In this document: one piece after another, positions 20,623 through 31,105 of the stretch
How the letters are laid out: each line of letters starts with the position of its first letter
Numbering within the stretch: the first letter of the stretch is position 1
Assembly: GCA_022496805.1 (NCBI GenBank)
Contig: CM040104.1
Coordinates: 1,232,650-1,296,649, forward strand
Origin: Pohlia nutans
Lineage: Eukaryota; Streptophyta; Bryopsida; Bryales; Mniaceae
Direction of reading: 5' to 3'
DNA length: 64,000 bases
Made by a program: the position numbers and the translations under genes
The notes under the pieces: generated by a model
Database searches by the model: none
What the model saw: the letters and a program-made list of their open reading frames with translations, nothing else
What the model was told of the DNA's origin: nothing

Positions 20623-21210
20623 GGCTCAATTTGTGCTCAATTTGTGCACTTGTGTTGTTGCAAGGCACTTTTATGCTTTGAGGCTCTTGGGGTGAGTCTA
20701 CAATCTGATTTTGGTATTGCAATTCTTGCACAAGGGTTTGGAATGTGAGTTATGCCCTTGGAGTGCTCAAAATTAGAGTTTGGGTTAGTGAATGCACAAC
20801 GGGGCTGATTTGATGAATTTCAATGCAATTAGGACTTGAAGGGGCTGAATTTGCATTGATTTAGAGTCCTTGGAAGGCACAAGGGTGTCCATAGGGTGCA
20901 TTACGTGTTGTGAAGCACAAGGGTGCTGATTTGAGTGGATTTGAGCCAACGAGTGCGCAATTCTCCTAGTTAGGGTGTTGTGGTATGATCTTGTGCAAAT
21001 TCACTAAGAACCATCACGATTGAGTGTTGTGAGGTTGATGTGTAGCACAAAGGTGCTGATTTAGTGTTTGGAATTAGTTTGGAGGCATTAGAAGCACGTA
21101 CGTGTGCAATTTGCCTCACAAATCACAAAATTGTCAAAAAATCATAAAAACAATTTTTCTTAGCTTTCTAGGGGCTGAATTTTGTGAGCGTACGTCCTTC
21201 AATCAAGGAT

Positions 21211-24200
21211 ATGGCTACATTTGAGGGTGAAGGTGCTAAGGTTGTAGACAAGTTCGATGGCGTCAACTTCCACTTGTGGAAATTCAAGATGGAAATGGTC
21301 ATGGCCGAAAAAGAATTGTGGGAGATAGTTGAGGGTAGTGAGGAACCGCCTTCGTCCGACGCCGAGGCTAGGGTACGAACTGCGTACACTCGGCGAGAGA
21401 AAAAGGCCTTTGCCATTTTGGCTCTTAATCTTTCTGATTCCCAGCTTTCTCATATTCGGTCGTGCAAGACTCCCGCCGAGGCATGGGCCAAGCTTTGCAA
21501 TATTCATGAGGCAAAGAGCTTGGTCAATATCTTGTTTTTGAGGCGCAAGTTTTTCACCATCAAGATGGAAGAAAACGACGACATGTTGGCGCACATCAAC
21601 AAAGTGAAGGCTCTTGCGGATCAGCTCAACGGCGCAGACGTCAACATTACCGACGGTGATATCGTTATGACGCTCCTCGAGAGTTTGCCGCCGTCGTACG
21701 AGTATCTTATCGTTGCTATGGAGAGTAGGCCCATTAGCGAGCTCACTCTTGATTATGTGACATCACGGTTGTTGCATGAACTCTCGCGGCGCAAAGAGAA
21801 CGAGACTCGTGGCGATAGCGCGGCGCTTATGGCGAAGCAATCCAAGAGCGGTGCCAGTGGGAGCTCTACAGACAAGGTATGCTACTATTGCGGTAAGAAG
21901 GGCCACTTGGCAAAATTTTGCTACAAACGCAAGAGAGAGGAAAGTGCCAACAATACAAAGGTCAACGATGCAGGTGATGAGTACGCATTTATGACTAGCG
22001 TCTCTTCTTGTAGTGATGACGGGGACGAGTATGCAATGATGGCAAGTGACGTGTCATGCAATGGTAGTGTGATCGATTGGATTGTTGATTCGGGAGCCTC
22101 GAGTCACATGGCGCCCATTAGGACTTGTTTCCAATCATATCACGTCATATCTCCAAAGAATGTCATTTTGGGTGATGATACGGTTCTTCAAGCCGTGGGT
22201 AAAGGATCCATCGTCGTAGACACCGAGGTGAAGGGTCGTGTGAAGACAATTACCATCCATGATGTCCTCCACGTTCCCAAGTTGAAGGCAAATCTTTTAT
22301 CGGTGCGACATTTGGTGATGAAGCATTTGCGAGTGGAATTTAGCGACCAAGGGTGTTTTGTGTTGTCTCCAAGTCGTGAGGAGGTGGCCATTATACACGA
22401 AGTCAACGGCTTGTACCAAATCAAGTTTTCCAAGATGCACGCGGCGGAATCCGCAACGTTGGTGCAATCGAGTTCAAACGAAGACAAGTTGGCGTTGTGG
22501 CATCGTCGTCTCGGGCATTTGAATGTCAAGAGTGTGAAAGCACTGCGTGGAATGGTAAGTGGCATGGATCTTGCACAATCACACGTCGCGCCTAGTTCAT
22601 TCACATGTGAGGGTTGTATTGAAGGCAAGCAACAACGCTCACCGTTTCCAGTTGATGGGGCAACTCGTGCAACCAAGGTTCTTGAGATTGTGCATTCCGA
22701 CGTGTGTGGTCCAATGAAGACCACGTCTATGGGGGGTTGCAAGTATTTTGTGACTTTCATTGATGATTTTTCGAGGAAGATATGGTTGTATCCGATCAAA
22801 GCAAAGAGCGAGTGTTTTGAGAAGTTCAAAGAGTTCAAGGCGTTGGTTGAGAAGCAATCCGAGCACAAGATCAAGGTGTTTCGATCGGATAATGGCGGCG
22901 AGTTCTTGTCCAACCAATTTGGAGAGTTATTGAAGAAAGAAGGCATTGCTAGACAAACCACAACGCCATATACACCACAACAAAACGGAGTTGCAGAGCG
23001 TGCAAATCGAACAATTGTGGAAATGGCAAGGAGTATGTTGCATGCACAAAATTTGGGTTTGGACCTTTGGGCGGAAGCGGTGGTGACTGCGGTGTACACA
23101 CGCAACCGATGCCCGACGAGTGCGGTTCAAAACATGACACCAGAGCAAGCGTGGAGTGGGAGGCCACCCCGCGTGGAGCACATGCGCACATTTGGATGCA
23201 TCGCATTTGCAAAGGTACCCGATTCTCAAAGAACCAAACTTGAGGCCAAGGCAACAAAATGTGTGTTTCTTGGATATTGTGAAGGTACCAAGGCGTACAG
23301 GCTCATGTCGCTCGAGACCAAGAAGATCATTCGAGCTCGTGATGTGACATTTTGCGAGAATTCCAAGGTTGAAGACAATTTGGACGATGGTCCAAGTGGG
23401 AGAAGTGGCGATAAACCAGCGATTGTGGACCAATCTTCCAAATCTCCCGTTATTGATATTGTTGATGAAGACGAAGATGACGAAGATGGTGGTGATGAGG
23501 AACATATTGAGGAGCGACGTTTGAAGTCGAAGAATGGCGAGAAAAAGGCACAAGCAACGGCGGTTGAAGACAATGCATCCTCGAGCGATCGTCGTTATCC
23601 AGAGAGAAATCGTAGACCACTTGGCGAGTGGTGGAAGAATCATATTCTCCCTCAAGGTGAGGAGGAGCATGCAAACGTTGCACTTTTAGATGCTCCATTG
23701 ACGATTCGTGAAGCGTTGAGTTGTGATGATGCAAACAAGTGGGAGCAAGCCATGCAAGAGGAGTACAAATCGTTGATGGACAATGGCACTTGGGAATTGA
23801 CTCCCCTCCCCAAGAATCGCAACGCTATCGGTTGTAAGTGGGTATTTCGTGCAAAGAGAGATGCAACGGGTGATGTGGTTCGTTATAAGGCAAGATTGGT
23901 GGCAAAGGGCTTTTCACAAATCGAAGGTGTTGATTTTCATGAGACCTTTGCACCGGTGGCGAAATTCACCACTATTCGATGCATTTTGGCCATCGGGGCT
24001 GCCATGGATTTGGAAATGCATCAAATGGATGTGAAGACGGCGTTCTTGAACGGCGAGTTGGACGAGGACATCTACATGGTGCAACCCGAAGGATTTGTGC
24101 AACGAGGTAATGAGAACCTTGTTTGCAAGTTGAACAAGTCATTGTATGGGTTGAAGCAATCTCCACGCGCATGGTATCAAAAGATTGACACGTTTCTTGT

Positions 24201-25284
24201 TCATATCGGGTTCACAAGGAGCATCGCTGATCACAGCTTGTATTTCATGCAAAAGGGGCAACATGTGGTCATCGTGATCATATATGTGGATGATTTGATC
24301 ATCCTTGCAAGTTGTATGAGCTCTTTGAAGGCATTGAAGGCAATGCTTGAGAACGAGTACGAGATGAGTGATCTCGGTGAGTTGCACTTTTGTTTAGGAG
24401 TTGAGTTTGTGCGAGATAGAGCAACACGCACCATAACAATGAATCAAAGCAAGTATGTTATGGATGTGCTCAAACGCTTTGGCATGGAGGAGTGCAAACC
24501 GGTTGGCACTCCGTTGGATGTGAATTCCAAACTCGTGAAACTCACCGATGAGGAGTATGCATTAGAGGCTCAATCTATGGTGGATGTGCCATACAAGCAA
24601 GCTGTAGGGTCATTGATGTATGCTATGATTGCAACAAGGCCGGACCTTGCGTATCCAATCAGCGTTGTGAGTCAACACATGGCAAGACCGGGTTCAAGTC
24701 ATTGGGTTGCGGTCAAGAGGATCATGCGGTACTTGAAAGGCACAAGTGATGTGAGGTTGTGTCTTGGAGGTGACAACATTGTGTTGAGTGGGTATTGTGA
24801 TGCGGATTATGCGGGTGATACCAATGATCGTAGATCCACCACGGGGTACATGTTCAAAGTTGGATCGGGGGCCGTTTCATGGAATAGCAAGCGCCAACAA
24901 ACCACGGCCACGTCAACGGTTGAGGCGGAGTACATGGCGACGAGCCACGGTACGAAGGAGGCCATTTGGTTGAGGCAACTAATGGCGGATGTGAGATGCA
25001 CTCAAGAGGAGGCTACAACAATCATGTGTGACAACCAAGGGAGTATGTCATTGGCGAAGAATCCAACGCATCACTCACGTACAAAGCACATTGATGTGCA
25101 ATATCACTTCATTCGAGAGAAGTTAGAGATGAAGGTGATAGAGTTGAAGTATTGTCCAACGGAGCACATGGTGGCGGACGTGCTGACAAAGGCTCTTGCG
25201 AGAGATCGACATCAAAGACTAGTGGTGGCATTTGGGCTCCAAGGCTTTGGCTATTCGCAAAGTGGGAGTGTTGAAGTAGGATGA
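21211..25284 (+). CDS. C9 intact copia gag-pol polyprotein
   Basis: The 1357-aa polyprotein carries every function for copia retrotransposition in virus-like particles and nuclear integration. Order: gag (about 1-215); CCHC knuckle CYYCGKKGHLAKFC at 224-237; aspartic protease DSGAS at 293-297; GAG-pre-integrase LWHRRLGH at 429-436; integrase with D497, D560 and E596 (35-residue spacing of DD35E). Next come the copia-type integrase tail with an acidic tract near 750-768; RT from about 845, with D940 and YVDD at 1025-1028; and RNase H with DADYAGD at 1197-1203, E1238, D1274 and HID at 1293-1295. The first ATG is used; an in-frame GTG nine codons upstream is unlikely in a eukaryote. The stop lies 14-16 nt inside the 3' LTR. 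A consensus splice donor ATG/GTAAGT at 22552-22560 lies between protease and integrase. Copy-specific residues are ERRLKSKN, GMEECKPV and GLQGFGY. Confidence 0.96.
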   Translation: MATFEGEGAKVVDKFDGVNFHLWKFKMEMVMAEKELWEIVEGSEEPPSSDAEARVRTAYTRREKKAFAILALNLSDSQLSHIRSCKTPAEAWAKLCNIHEAKSLVNILFLRRKFFTIKMEENDDMLAHINKVKALADQLNGADVNITDGDIVMTLLESLPPSYEYLIVAMESRPISELTLDYVTSRLLHELSRRKENETRGDSAALMAKQSKSGASGSSTDKVCYYCGKKGHLAKFCYKRKREESANNTKVNDAGDEYAFMTSVSSCSDDGDEYAMMASDVSCNGSVIDWIVDSGASSHMAPIRTCFQSYHVISPKNVILGDDTVLQAVGKGSIVVDTEVKGRVKTITIHDVLHVPKLKANLLSVRHLVMKHLRVEFSDQGCFVLSPSREEVAIIHEVNGLYQIKFSKMHAAESATLVQSSSNEDKLALWHRRLGHLNVKSVKALRGMVSGMDLAQSHVAPSSFTCEGCIEGKQQRSPFPVDGATRATKVLEIVHSDVCGPMKTTSMGGCKYFVTFIDDFSRKIWLYPIKAKSECFEKFKEFKALVEKQSEHKIKVFRSDNGGEFLSNQFGELLKKEGIARQTTTPYTPQQNGVAERANRTIVEMARSMLHAQNLGLDLWAEAVVTAVYTRNRCPTSAVQNMTPEQAWSGRPPRVEHMRTFGCIAFAKVPDSQRTKLEAKATKCVFLGYCEGTKAYRLMSLETKKIIRARDVTFCENSKVEDNLDDGPSGRSGDKPAIVDQSSKSPVIDIVDEDEDDEDGGDEEHIEERRLKSKNGEKKAQATAVEDNASSSDRRYPERNRRPLGEWWKNHILPQGEEEHANVALLDAPLTIREALSCDDANKWEQAMQEEYKSLMDNGTWELTPLPKNRNAIGCKWVFRAKRDATGDVVRYKARLVAKGFSQIEGVDFHETFAPVAKFTTIRCILAIGAAMDLEMHQMDVKTAFLNGELDEDIYMVQPEGFVQRGNENLVCKLNKSLYGLKQSPRAWYQKIDTFLVHIGFTRSIADHSLYFMQKGQHVVIVIIYVDDLIILASCMSSLKALKAMLENEYEMSDLGELHFCLGVEFVRDRATRTITMNQSKYVMDVLKRFGMEECKPVGTPLDVNSKLVKLTDEEYALEAQSMVDVPYKQAVGSLMYAMIATRPDLAYPISVVSQHMARPGSSHWVAVKRIMRYLKGTSDVRLCLGGDNIVLSGYCDADYAGDTNDRRSTTGYMFKVGSGAVSWNSKRQQTTATSTVEAEYMATSHGTKEAIWLRQLMADVRCTQEEATTIMCDNQGSMSLAKNPTHHSRTKHIDVQYHFIREKLEMKVIELKYCPTEHMVADVLTKALARDRHQRLVVAFGLQGFGYSQSGSVEVG

Positions 25285-25422
25285 TTGCGTGGGCTGAAGT
25301 TGCTCATAGCCATGCGCATTAGCTAGAGTAGATGATGCGAATGAGCTAGACTAGCAACTAGAGAAGTGATACTAGTTAGAAGTAATGAGAATTGGGTCTC
25401 CCAAGTGATATGGGCTGATCCT
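25269..25422 (+). repeat. C9 3' LTR, left part
   Basis: First 154 bp of the 3' LTR, preceded by the purine-rich tract AAAGTGGGAG. It is interrupted by C10 after GGGCTGATCCT. Confidence 0.93.
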
Positions 25423-25740
25423 TATTGAAAGTTAGATTAGAATGCCAAAGCCTCACACAAACACTTGGAATGCATAGGAAAGAGATGATCTTTACTCATG
25501 GGCTGCCCCTCTTAAGTAGCACACCCAAGGGAGTCCCCTTGGCAAACCATATGGGACATCAGCCCATACTCCACTCCTAGTACACTAGGATCAGCCCATA
25601 TCACTTGGGAGACCCAATTCTCATTATCTCTAACTAGTACCACTTCTCTAGTTGCTAGTCTAGCTCATTCGCATCATCTACTCTAGCTAATGCGCATGGC
25701 TATGAGCAACTTCAGCCCACGCAATCATCCTACTTCAACA
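25423..25740 (-). repeat. C10 left (3') LTR
   Basis: 318 bp. It starts TATTGAAAG on the + strand, a variant also present in its partner LTR. Confidence 0.95.
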
Positions 25741-28700
25741 CTCCCACTTTGCGAATAGCCAAAGCCTTCGAGCCCAAATGCCACCACTAGTCTTTGATGT
25801 CGATCTCTCGCTAGAGCCTTTGTGAGCACGTCCGCCACCATGTGCTCCGTTGGACAATACTTCAACTCTATCACCTTCATCTCTAACTTCTCTCGAATGA
25901 AGTGATATTGCACATCAATGTGCTTTGTACGTGAGTGATGCGTTGGATTCTTCGCCAATGACATACTCCCTTGGTTGTCACACATGATTGTTGTAGCCTC
26001 CTCTTGAGTGCATCTCACATCCGCCATTAGTTGCCTCAACCAAATGGCCTCCTTCGTACCGTGGCTCGTCGCCATGTACTCCGCCTCAACCGTTGACGTG
26101 GCCGTGGTTTGTTGGCGCTTGCTATTCCATGAAACGGCCCCCGATCCAACTTTGAACATGTACCCCGTGGTGGATCTACGATCATTGGTATCACCCGCAT
26201 AATCCGCATCACAATACCCACTCAACACAATGTTGTCACCTCCAAGACACAACCTCACATCACTTGTGCCTTTCAAGTACCGCATGATCCTCTTGACCGC
26301 AACCCAATGACTTGAACCCGGTCTTGCCATGTGTTGACTCACAACGCTGATTGGATATGCAAGGTCCGGCCTTGTTGCAATCATAGCATACATCAATGAC
26401 CCTATAGCTTGCTTGTATGGCACATCCACCATAGATTGAGCCTCTAATGCATACTCCTCATCGGTGAGTTTCACGAGTTTGGAATTCACATCCAATGGAG
26501 TGCCAACCGGTTTGCAATCCTCCATGCCAAAGCGTTTGAGCACATCCATAACATACTTGCTTTGATTCATTGTTATGGTGCGTGTTGCTCTATCTCGCAC
26601 AAACTCAACTCCTAAACAAAAGTGCAACTCACCCAGATCACTCATCTCGTACTCGTTCTCAAGCATTGCCTTCAATGCCTTCAAAGAGCTCATACAACTT
26701 GCAAGGATGATCAAATCATCCACATATATGATCACGATGACCACATGTTGCCCCTTTTGCATGAAATACAAGCTGTGATCAGCGATGCTCCTTGTGAACC
26801 CGATATGAACAAGAAACGTGTCAATCTTTTGATACCATGCGCGTGGAGATTGCTTCAACCCATACAATGACTTGTTCAACTTGCAAACAAGGTTCTCATT
26901 ACCTCGTTGCACAAATCCTTCGGGTTGTACCATGTAGATGTCCTCGTCCAACTCGCCGTTCAAGAACGCCGTCTTCACATCCATTTGATGCATTTCCAAA
27001 TCCATGGCAGCCCCGATGGCCAAAATGCATCGAATAGTGGTGAATTTCGCCACCGGTGCAAAGGTCTCATGAAAATCAACACCTTCGATTTGTGAAAAGC
27101 CCTTTGCCACCAACCTTGCCTTATAACGAACCACATCACCCGTTGCATCTCTCTTTGCACGAAATACCCACTTACAACCGATAGCGTTGCGATTCTTGGG
27201 GAGGGGAGTCAATTCCCAAGTGCCATTGTCCATCAACGATTTGTACTCCTCTTGCATGGCTTGCTCCCACTTGTTTGCATCATCACAACTCAACGCTTCA
27301 CGAATCGTCAATGGAGCATCTAAAAGTGCAACGTTTGCATGCTCCTCCTCACCTTGAGGGAGAATATGATTCTTCCACCACTCGCCAAGTGGTCTACGAT
27401 TTCTCTCTGGATAACGACGATCGCTCGAGGATGCATTGTCTTCAACCGCCGTTGCTTGTGCCTTTTTCTCGCCATTCTTCGTCTTCAAAGGTCGCTCCTC
27501 AATATGTTCCTCATCACCACCATCTTCGTCATCTTCGTCTTGATCAACAATATCAATAACGGGAGATTTGGAAGATTGGTCCACAATCGCTGGTTTATCG
27601 CCACTTCTCCCACTTGGACCATCGTCCAAATTGTCTTCAACCTTGGAATTCTCGCAAAATGTCACATCACGAGCTCGAATGATCTTCTTGGTCTCGAGCG
27701 ACATGAGCCTGTACGCCTTGGTACCTTCACAATATCCAAGAAACACACATTTTGTTGCCTTGGCCTCAAGTTTGGTTCTTTGAGAATCGGGTACCTTTGC
27801 AAATGCGATGCATCCAAATGTGCGCATGTGCTCCACGCGGGGTGGCCTCCCACTCCACGCTTGCTCTGGTGTCATGTTTTGAACCGCACTCGTCGGGCAT
27901 CGGTTGCGTGTGTACACCGCAGTCACCACCGCTTCCGCCCAAAGGTCCAAACCCAAATTTTGTGCATGCAACATACTCCTTGCCATTTCCACAATTGTTC
28001 GATTTGCACGCTCTGCAACTCCGTTTTGTTGTGGTGTATATGGCGTTGTGGTTTGTCTAGCAATGCCTTCTTTCTTCAATAACTCTGCAAATTGGTTGGA
28101 CAAGAACTCGCCGCCATTATCCGATCGAAACACCTTGATCTTGTGCTCGGATTGCTTCTCAACCAACGCCTTGAACTCTTTGAACTTCTCAAAACACTCG
28201 CTCTTTGCTTTGATCGGATACAACCATATCTTCCTCGAAAAATCATCAATGAACGTCACAAAATACTTGCAACCCCCCATAGACGTGGTCTTCATTGGAC
28301 CACACACGTCGGAATGCACAATCTCAAGAACCTTGGTTGCACGAGTTGCCCCATCAACTGGAAACGGTGAGCGTTGTTGCTTGCCTTCAATACAACCCTC
28401 ACATGTGAATGAACTAGGTGCGACGTGTGATTGTGCAAGATCCATGCCACTTACCATTCCACGCAGTGCTTTCACACTCTTGACATTCAAATGCCCGAGA
28501 CGACGATGCCACAACGCCAACTTGTCTTCGTTTGAACTCGATTGCACCAACGTTGCGGATTCCGCCGCGTGCATCTTGGAAAACTTGATTTGGTACAAGC
28601 CGTTGACTTCGTGTATAATGGCCACCTCCTCACGACTTGGGGACAACACAAAACACCCTTGGTCGCTAAATTCCACTCGCAAATGCTTCATCACCAAATG

Positions 28701-29798
28701 TCGCACCGATAAAAGATTTGCCTTCAACTTGGGAACGTGGAGGACATCATGGATGGTAATTGTCTTCACACGACCCTTCACCTCGGTGTCTACGACGATG
28801 GATCCTTTACCCACGGCTTGAAGAACCGTATCATCACCCAAAATGACATTCTTTGGAGATATGACGTGATATGATTGGAAACAAGTCCTAATGGGCGCCA
28901 TGTGACTCGAGGCTCCCGAATCAACAATCCAATCGATCACACTACCATTGCATGACACGTCACTTGCCATCATTGCATACTCGTCCCCGTCATCACTACA
29001 AGAAGAGACGCTAGTCATAAATGCGTACTCATCACCTGCATCGTTGACCTTTGTATTGTTGGCACTTTCCTCTCTCTTGCGTTTGTAGCAAAATTTTGCC
29101 AAGTGGCCCTTCTTACCGCAATAGTAGCATACCTTGTCTGTAGAGCTCCCACTGGCACCGCTCTTGGATTGCTTCGCCATAAGCGCCGCGCTATCGCCAC
29201 GAGTCTCGTTCTCTTTGCGCCGCGAGAGTTCATGCAACAACCGTGATGTCACATAATCAAGAGTGAGCTCGCTAATGGGCCTACTCTCCATAGCAACGAT
29301 AAGATACTCGTACGACGGCGGCAAACTCTCGAGGAGCGTCATAACGATATCACCGTCGGTAATGTTGACGTCTGCGCCGTTGAGCTGATCCGCAAGAGCC
29401 TTGACTTTGTTGATGTGCGCCAACATGTCGTCGTTTTCTTCCATCTTGATGGTGAAAAACTTGCGCCTCAAAAACAAGATATTGACCAAGCTCTTTGCCT
29501 CATGAATATTGCAAAGCTTGGCCCATGCCTCGGCGGGAGTCTTGCACGACCGAATATGAGAAAGCTGGGAATCAGAAAGATTAAGAGCCAAAATCGCAAA
29601 GGCCTTTTTCTCTCGCCGAGTGTACGCAGTTCGTACCCTAGCCTCGGCGTCGGACGAAGGCGGTTCCTCACTACCCTCAACTATCTCCCACAATTCTTTT
29701 TCGGCCATGACCATTTCCATCTTGAATTTCCACAAGTGGAAGTTGACGCCATCGAACTTGTCTACAACCTTAGCACCTTCACCCTCAAATGTAGCCAT
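25725..29798 (-). CDS. C10 intact copia gag-pol polyprotein
   Basis: Uninterrupted 1357-aa ORF (ATG at 29798, stop 25725-25727, complement). It keeps the CCHC knuckle, protease DSGAS, integrase DD35E triad, RT YVDD and RNase H motifs in the same positions as in C9. Private differences are conservative: VDQDEDDEDGG in the acidic tract, NQFAELLKK in the integrase core and KQAIGSL near the end of RT. Identical LTRs, a perfect target duplication and a full ORF make this one of the best candidates for an autonomous, recently mobile copy. Whether it is transcribed cannot be seen from the sequence. Confidence 0.96.
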   Translation of the reverse strand: MATFEGEGAKVVDKFDGVNFHLWKFKMEMVMAEKELWEIVEGSEEPPSSDAEARVRTAYTRREKKAFAILALNLSDSQLSHIRSCKTPAEAWAKLCNIHEAKSLVNILFLRRKFFTIKMEENDDMLAHINKVKALADQLNGADVNITDGDIVMTLLESLPPSYEYLIVAMESRPISELTLDYVTSRLLHELSRRKENETRGDSAALMAKQSKSGASGSSTDKVCYYCGKKGHLAKFCYKRKREESANNTKVNDAGDEYAFMTSVSSCSDDGDEYAMMASDVSCNGSVIDWIVDSGASSHMAPIRTCFQSYHVISPKNVILGDDTVLQAVGKGSIVVDTEVKGRVKTITIHDVLHVPKLKANLLSVRHLVMKHLRVEFSDQGCFVLSPSREEVAIIHEVNGLYQIKFSKMHAAESATLVQSSSNEDKLALWHRRLGHLNVKSVKALRGMVSGMDLAQSHVAPSSFTCEGCIEGKQQRSPFPVDGATRATKVLEIVHSDVCGPMKTTSMGGCKYFVTFIDDFSRKIWLYPIKAKSECFEKFKEFKALVEKQSEHKIKVFRSDNGGEFLSNQFAELLKKEGIARQTTTPYTPQQNGVAERANRTIVEMARSMLHAQNLGLDLWAEAVVTAVYTRNRCPTSAVQNMTPEQAWSGRPPRVEHMRTFGCIAFAKVPDSQRTKLEAKATKCVFLGYCEGTKAYRLMSLETKKIIRARDVTFCENSKVEDNLDDGPSGRSGDKPAIVDQSSKSPVIDIVDQDEDDEDGGDEEHIEERPLKTKNGEKKAQATAVEDNASSSDRRYPERNRRPLGEWWKNHILPQGEEEHANVALLDAPLTIREALSCDDANKWEQAMQEEYKSLMDNGTWELTPLPKNRNAIGCKWVFRAKRDATGDVVRYKARLVAKGFSQIEGVDFHETFAPVAKFTTIRCILAIGAAMDLEMHQMDVKTAFLNGELDEDIYMVQPEGFVQRGNENLVCKLNKSLYGLKQSPRAWYQKIDTFLVHIGFTRSIADHSLYFMQKGQHVVIVIIYVDDLIILASCMSSLKALKAMLENEYEMSDLGELHFCLGVEFVRDRATRTITMNQSKYVMDVLKRFGMEDCKPVGTPLDVNSKLVKLTDEEYALEAQSMVDVPYKQAIGSLMYAMIATRPDLAYPISVVSQHMARPGSSHWVAVKRIMRYLKGTSDVRLCLGGDNIVLSGYCDADYAGDTNDRRSTTGYMFKVGSGAVSWNSKRQQTTATSTVEAEYMATSHGTKEAIWLRQLMADVRCTQEEATTIMCDNQGSMSLAKNPTHHSRTKHIDVQYHFIREKLEMKVIELKYCPTEHMVADVLTKALARDRHQRLVVAFGLEGFGYSQSGSVEVG

Positions 29799-30782
29799 AT
29801 CTTTGATTGAAGGACGTACGCTCACAAAATTCAGCCCCTAGAAAGCTAAGCAAAAATTGTTTTTATGAATTTTTGACAATTTTGTGATTTGTGAGGCAAA
29901 TTGCACACGTACGTGCTTCTAATGCCTCCAAACTAATTCCAAACACTAAATCAGCACCTTTGTGCTACACATCAACCTCACAACACTCAATCGTGATGGT
30001 TCTTAGTGAATTTGCACAAGATCATACCACAACACCCTAACTAGGAGAGTTGCGCACTCGTTGACTCAAATCCACTCAAATCAGCACCCTTGTGCTTCAC
30101 AACACGTAATGCACCCTATGCACACCCTTGTGCCTTCCAAGGACTCTAAATCAATGCAAATTCAGCCCCTTTAAGTCCTAGTTGCATTGAAATTCATCAA
30201 ATCAGCCCCGTTGTGCATTCACTAACCCAAACTCTAATTTTGAGCACTCCAAGGGCATAACTCACATTCCAAACCCTTGTGCAAGAATTGCAATACCAAA
30301 ATCAGATTGTAGACTCACCCCAAGAGCCTCAAAGCATAAAAGTGCCTTGCAACAACACAAGTGCACAAATTGAGCACAAATTGAGCCAATAAGCTCCAAT
30401 AAGCTCCAATAAGCTCCAATAAGCTCCAATAAGCTCCAATCAGCTCCAATATACTCCAACAAGCACCAATAAGCTCCAAAGCTCCAATTCAGCCCTTGTA
30501 GACGTGTATAAACTCCAAAAGTGCTCCAAAGTGCTCCAAAAGCTCCAAATCAACAAATGATAGCTCCAAAGTGCGAATTCAGCCCTCCAACACGTAGATC
30601 AAAGGTAGGAAGATTGTAATACCTCCCAATGTCGAAATCAGCCCACCAAAGCTCGAATTCAGCCCTCCAAAGTTCCAAATGAGCGCTCCAATACTCCAAA
30701 ATCAGAGCTCCAACGCACGACCTCCACACAATGAGCAATCTAATCTTTGACTCACGCAAAACACATGAGTGGGCCCATAACC
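29799..30782 (-). other. C10 leader with primer binding site and 10-bp repeats
   Basis: Primer binding site at 30769-30782; five AATAAGCTCC units at 30388-30437. No gene is seen. Confidence 0.85.
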
Positions 30783-31100
30783 TATTGAAAGTTAGATTAG
30801 AATGCCAAAGCCTCACACAAACACTTGGAATGCATAGGAAAGAGATGATCTTTACTCATGGGCTGCCCCTCTTAAGTAGCACACCCAAGGGAGTCCCCTT
30901 GGCAAACCATATGGGACATCAGCCCATACTCCACTCCTAGTACACTAGGATCAGCCCATATCACTTGGGAGACCCAATTCTCATTATCTCTAACTAGTAC
31001 CACTTCTCTAGTTGCTAGTCTAGCTCATTCGCATCATCTACTCTAGCTAATGCGCATGGCTATGAGCAACTTCAGCCCACGCAATCATCCTACTTCAACA
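30783..31100 (-). repeat. C10 right (5') LTR
   Basis: 318 bp, apparently identical to the left LTR of C10. Confidence 0.95.
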
Positions 31101-31105
31101 ATCCT

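Larger units (their letters stand above)
20228..21210 (+). other. C9 leader
   Basis: 983-bp untranslated leader from the primer binding site to the ATG. It is rich in TTGGAG and holds 11 exact GCTGA(A/T)TT motifs. A GGTGAGT sequence at 20691 and a pyrimidine-rich stretch ending in CTAG at 21168-21171 could be splice sites of a leader intron (weak). No gene is seen. Confidence 0.8.
25423..31100 (-). mobile_element. C10: reverse full-length copia copy, apparently intact
   Basis: 5678-bp complete element inserted into the 3' LTR of C9. The target duplication ATCCT lies at 25418-25422 and 31101-31105. I see no difference between its two LTRs. It is the youngest layer of the C8-C9-C10 nest. Confidence 0.97.

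Noticed and set aside
21184..21210. GTG start nine codons upstream of the gag-pol ATG (1366-aa version)
   Set aside because: The element is eukaryotic, and the first in-frame ATG at 21211 gives a normal copia gag start.
22188..23105. Antisense ORFs of up to 305 aa (and 247, 131, 115, 102 aa) opposite gag-pol, repeated in every copy
   Set aside because: They lie wholly within the coding strand of gag-pol in the opposite direction and resemble no protein family. Their conservation follows from the near identity of the copies.
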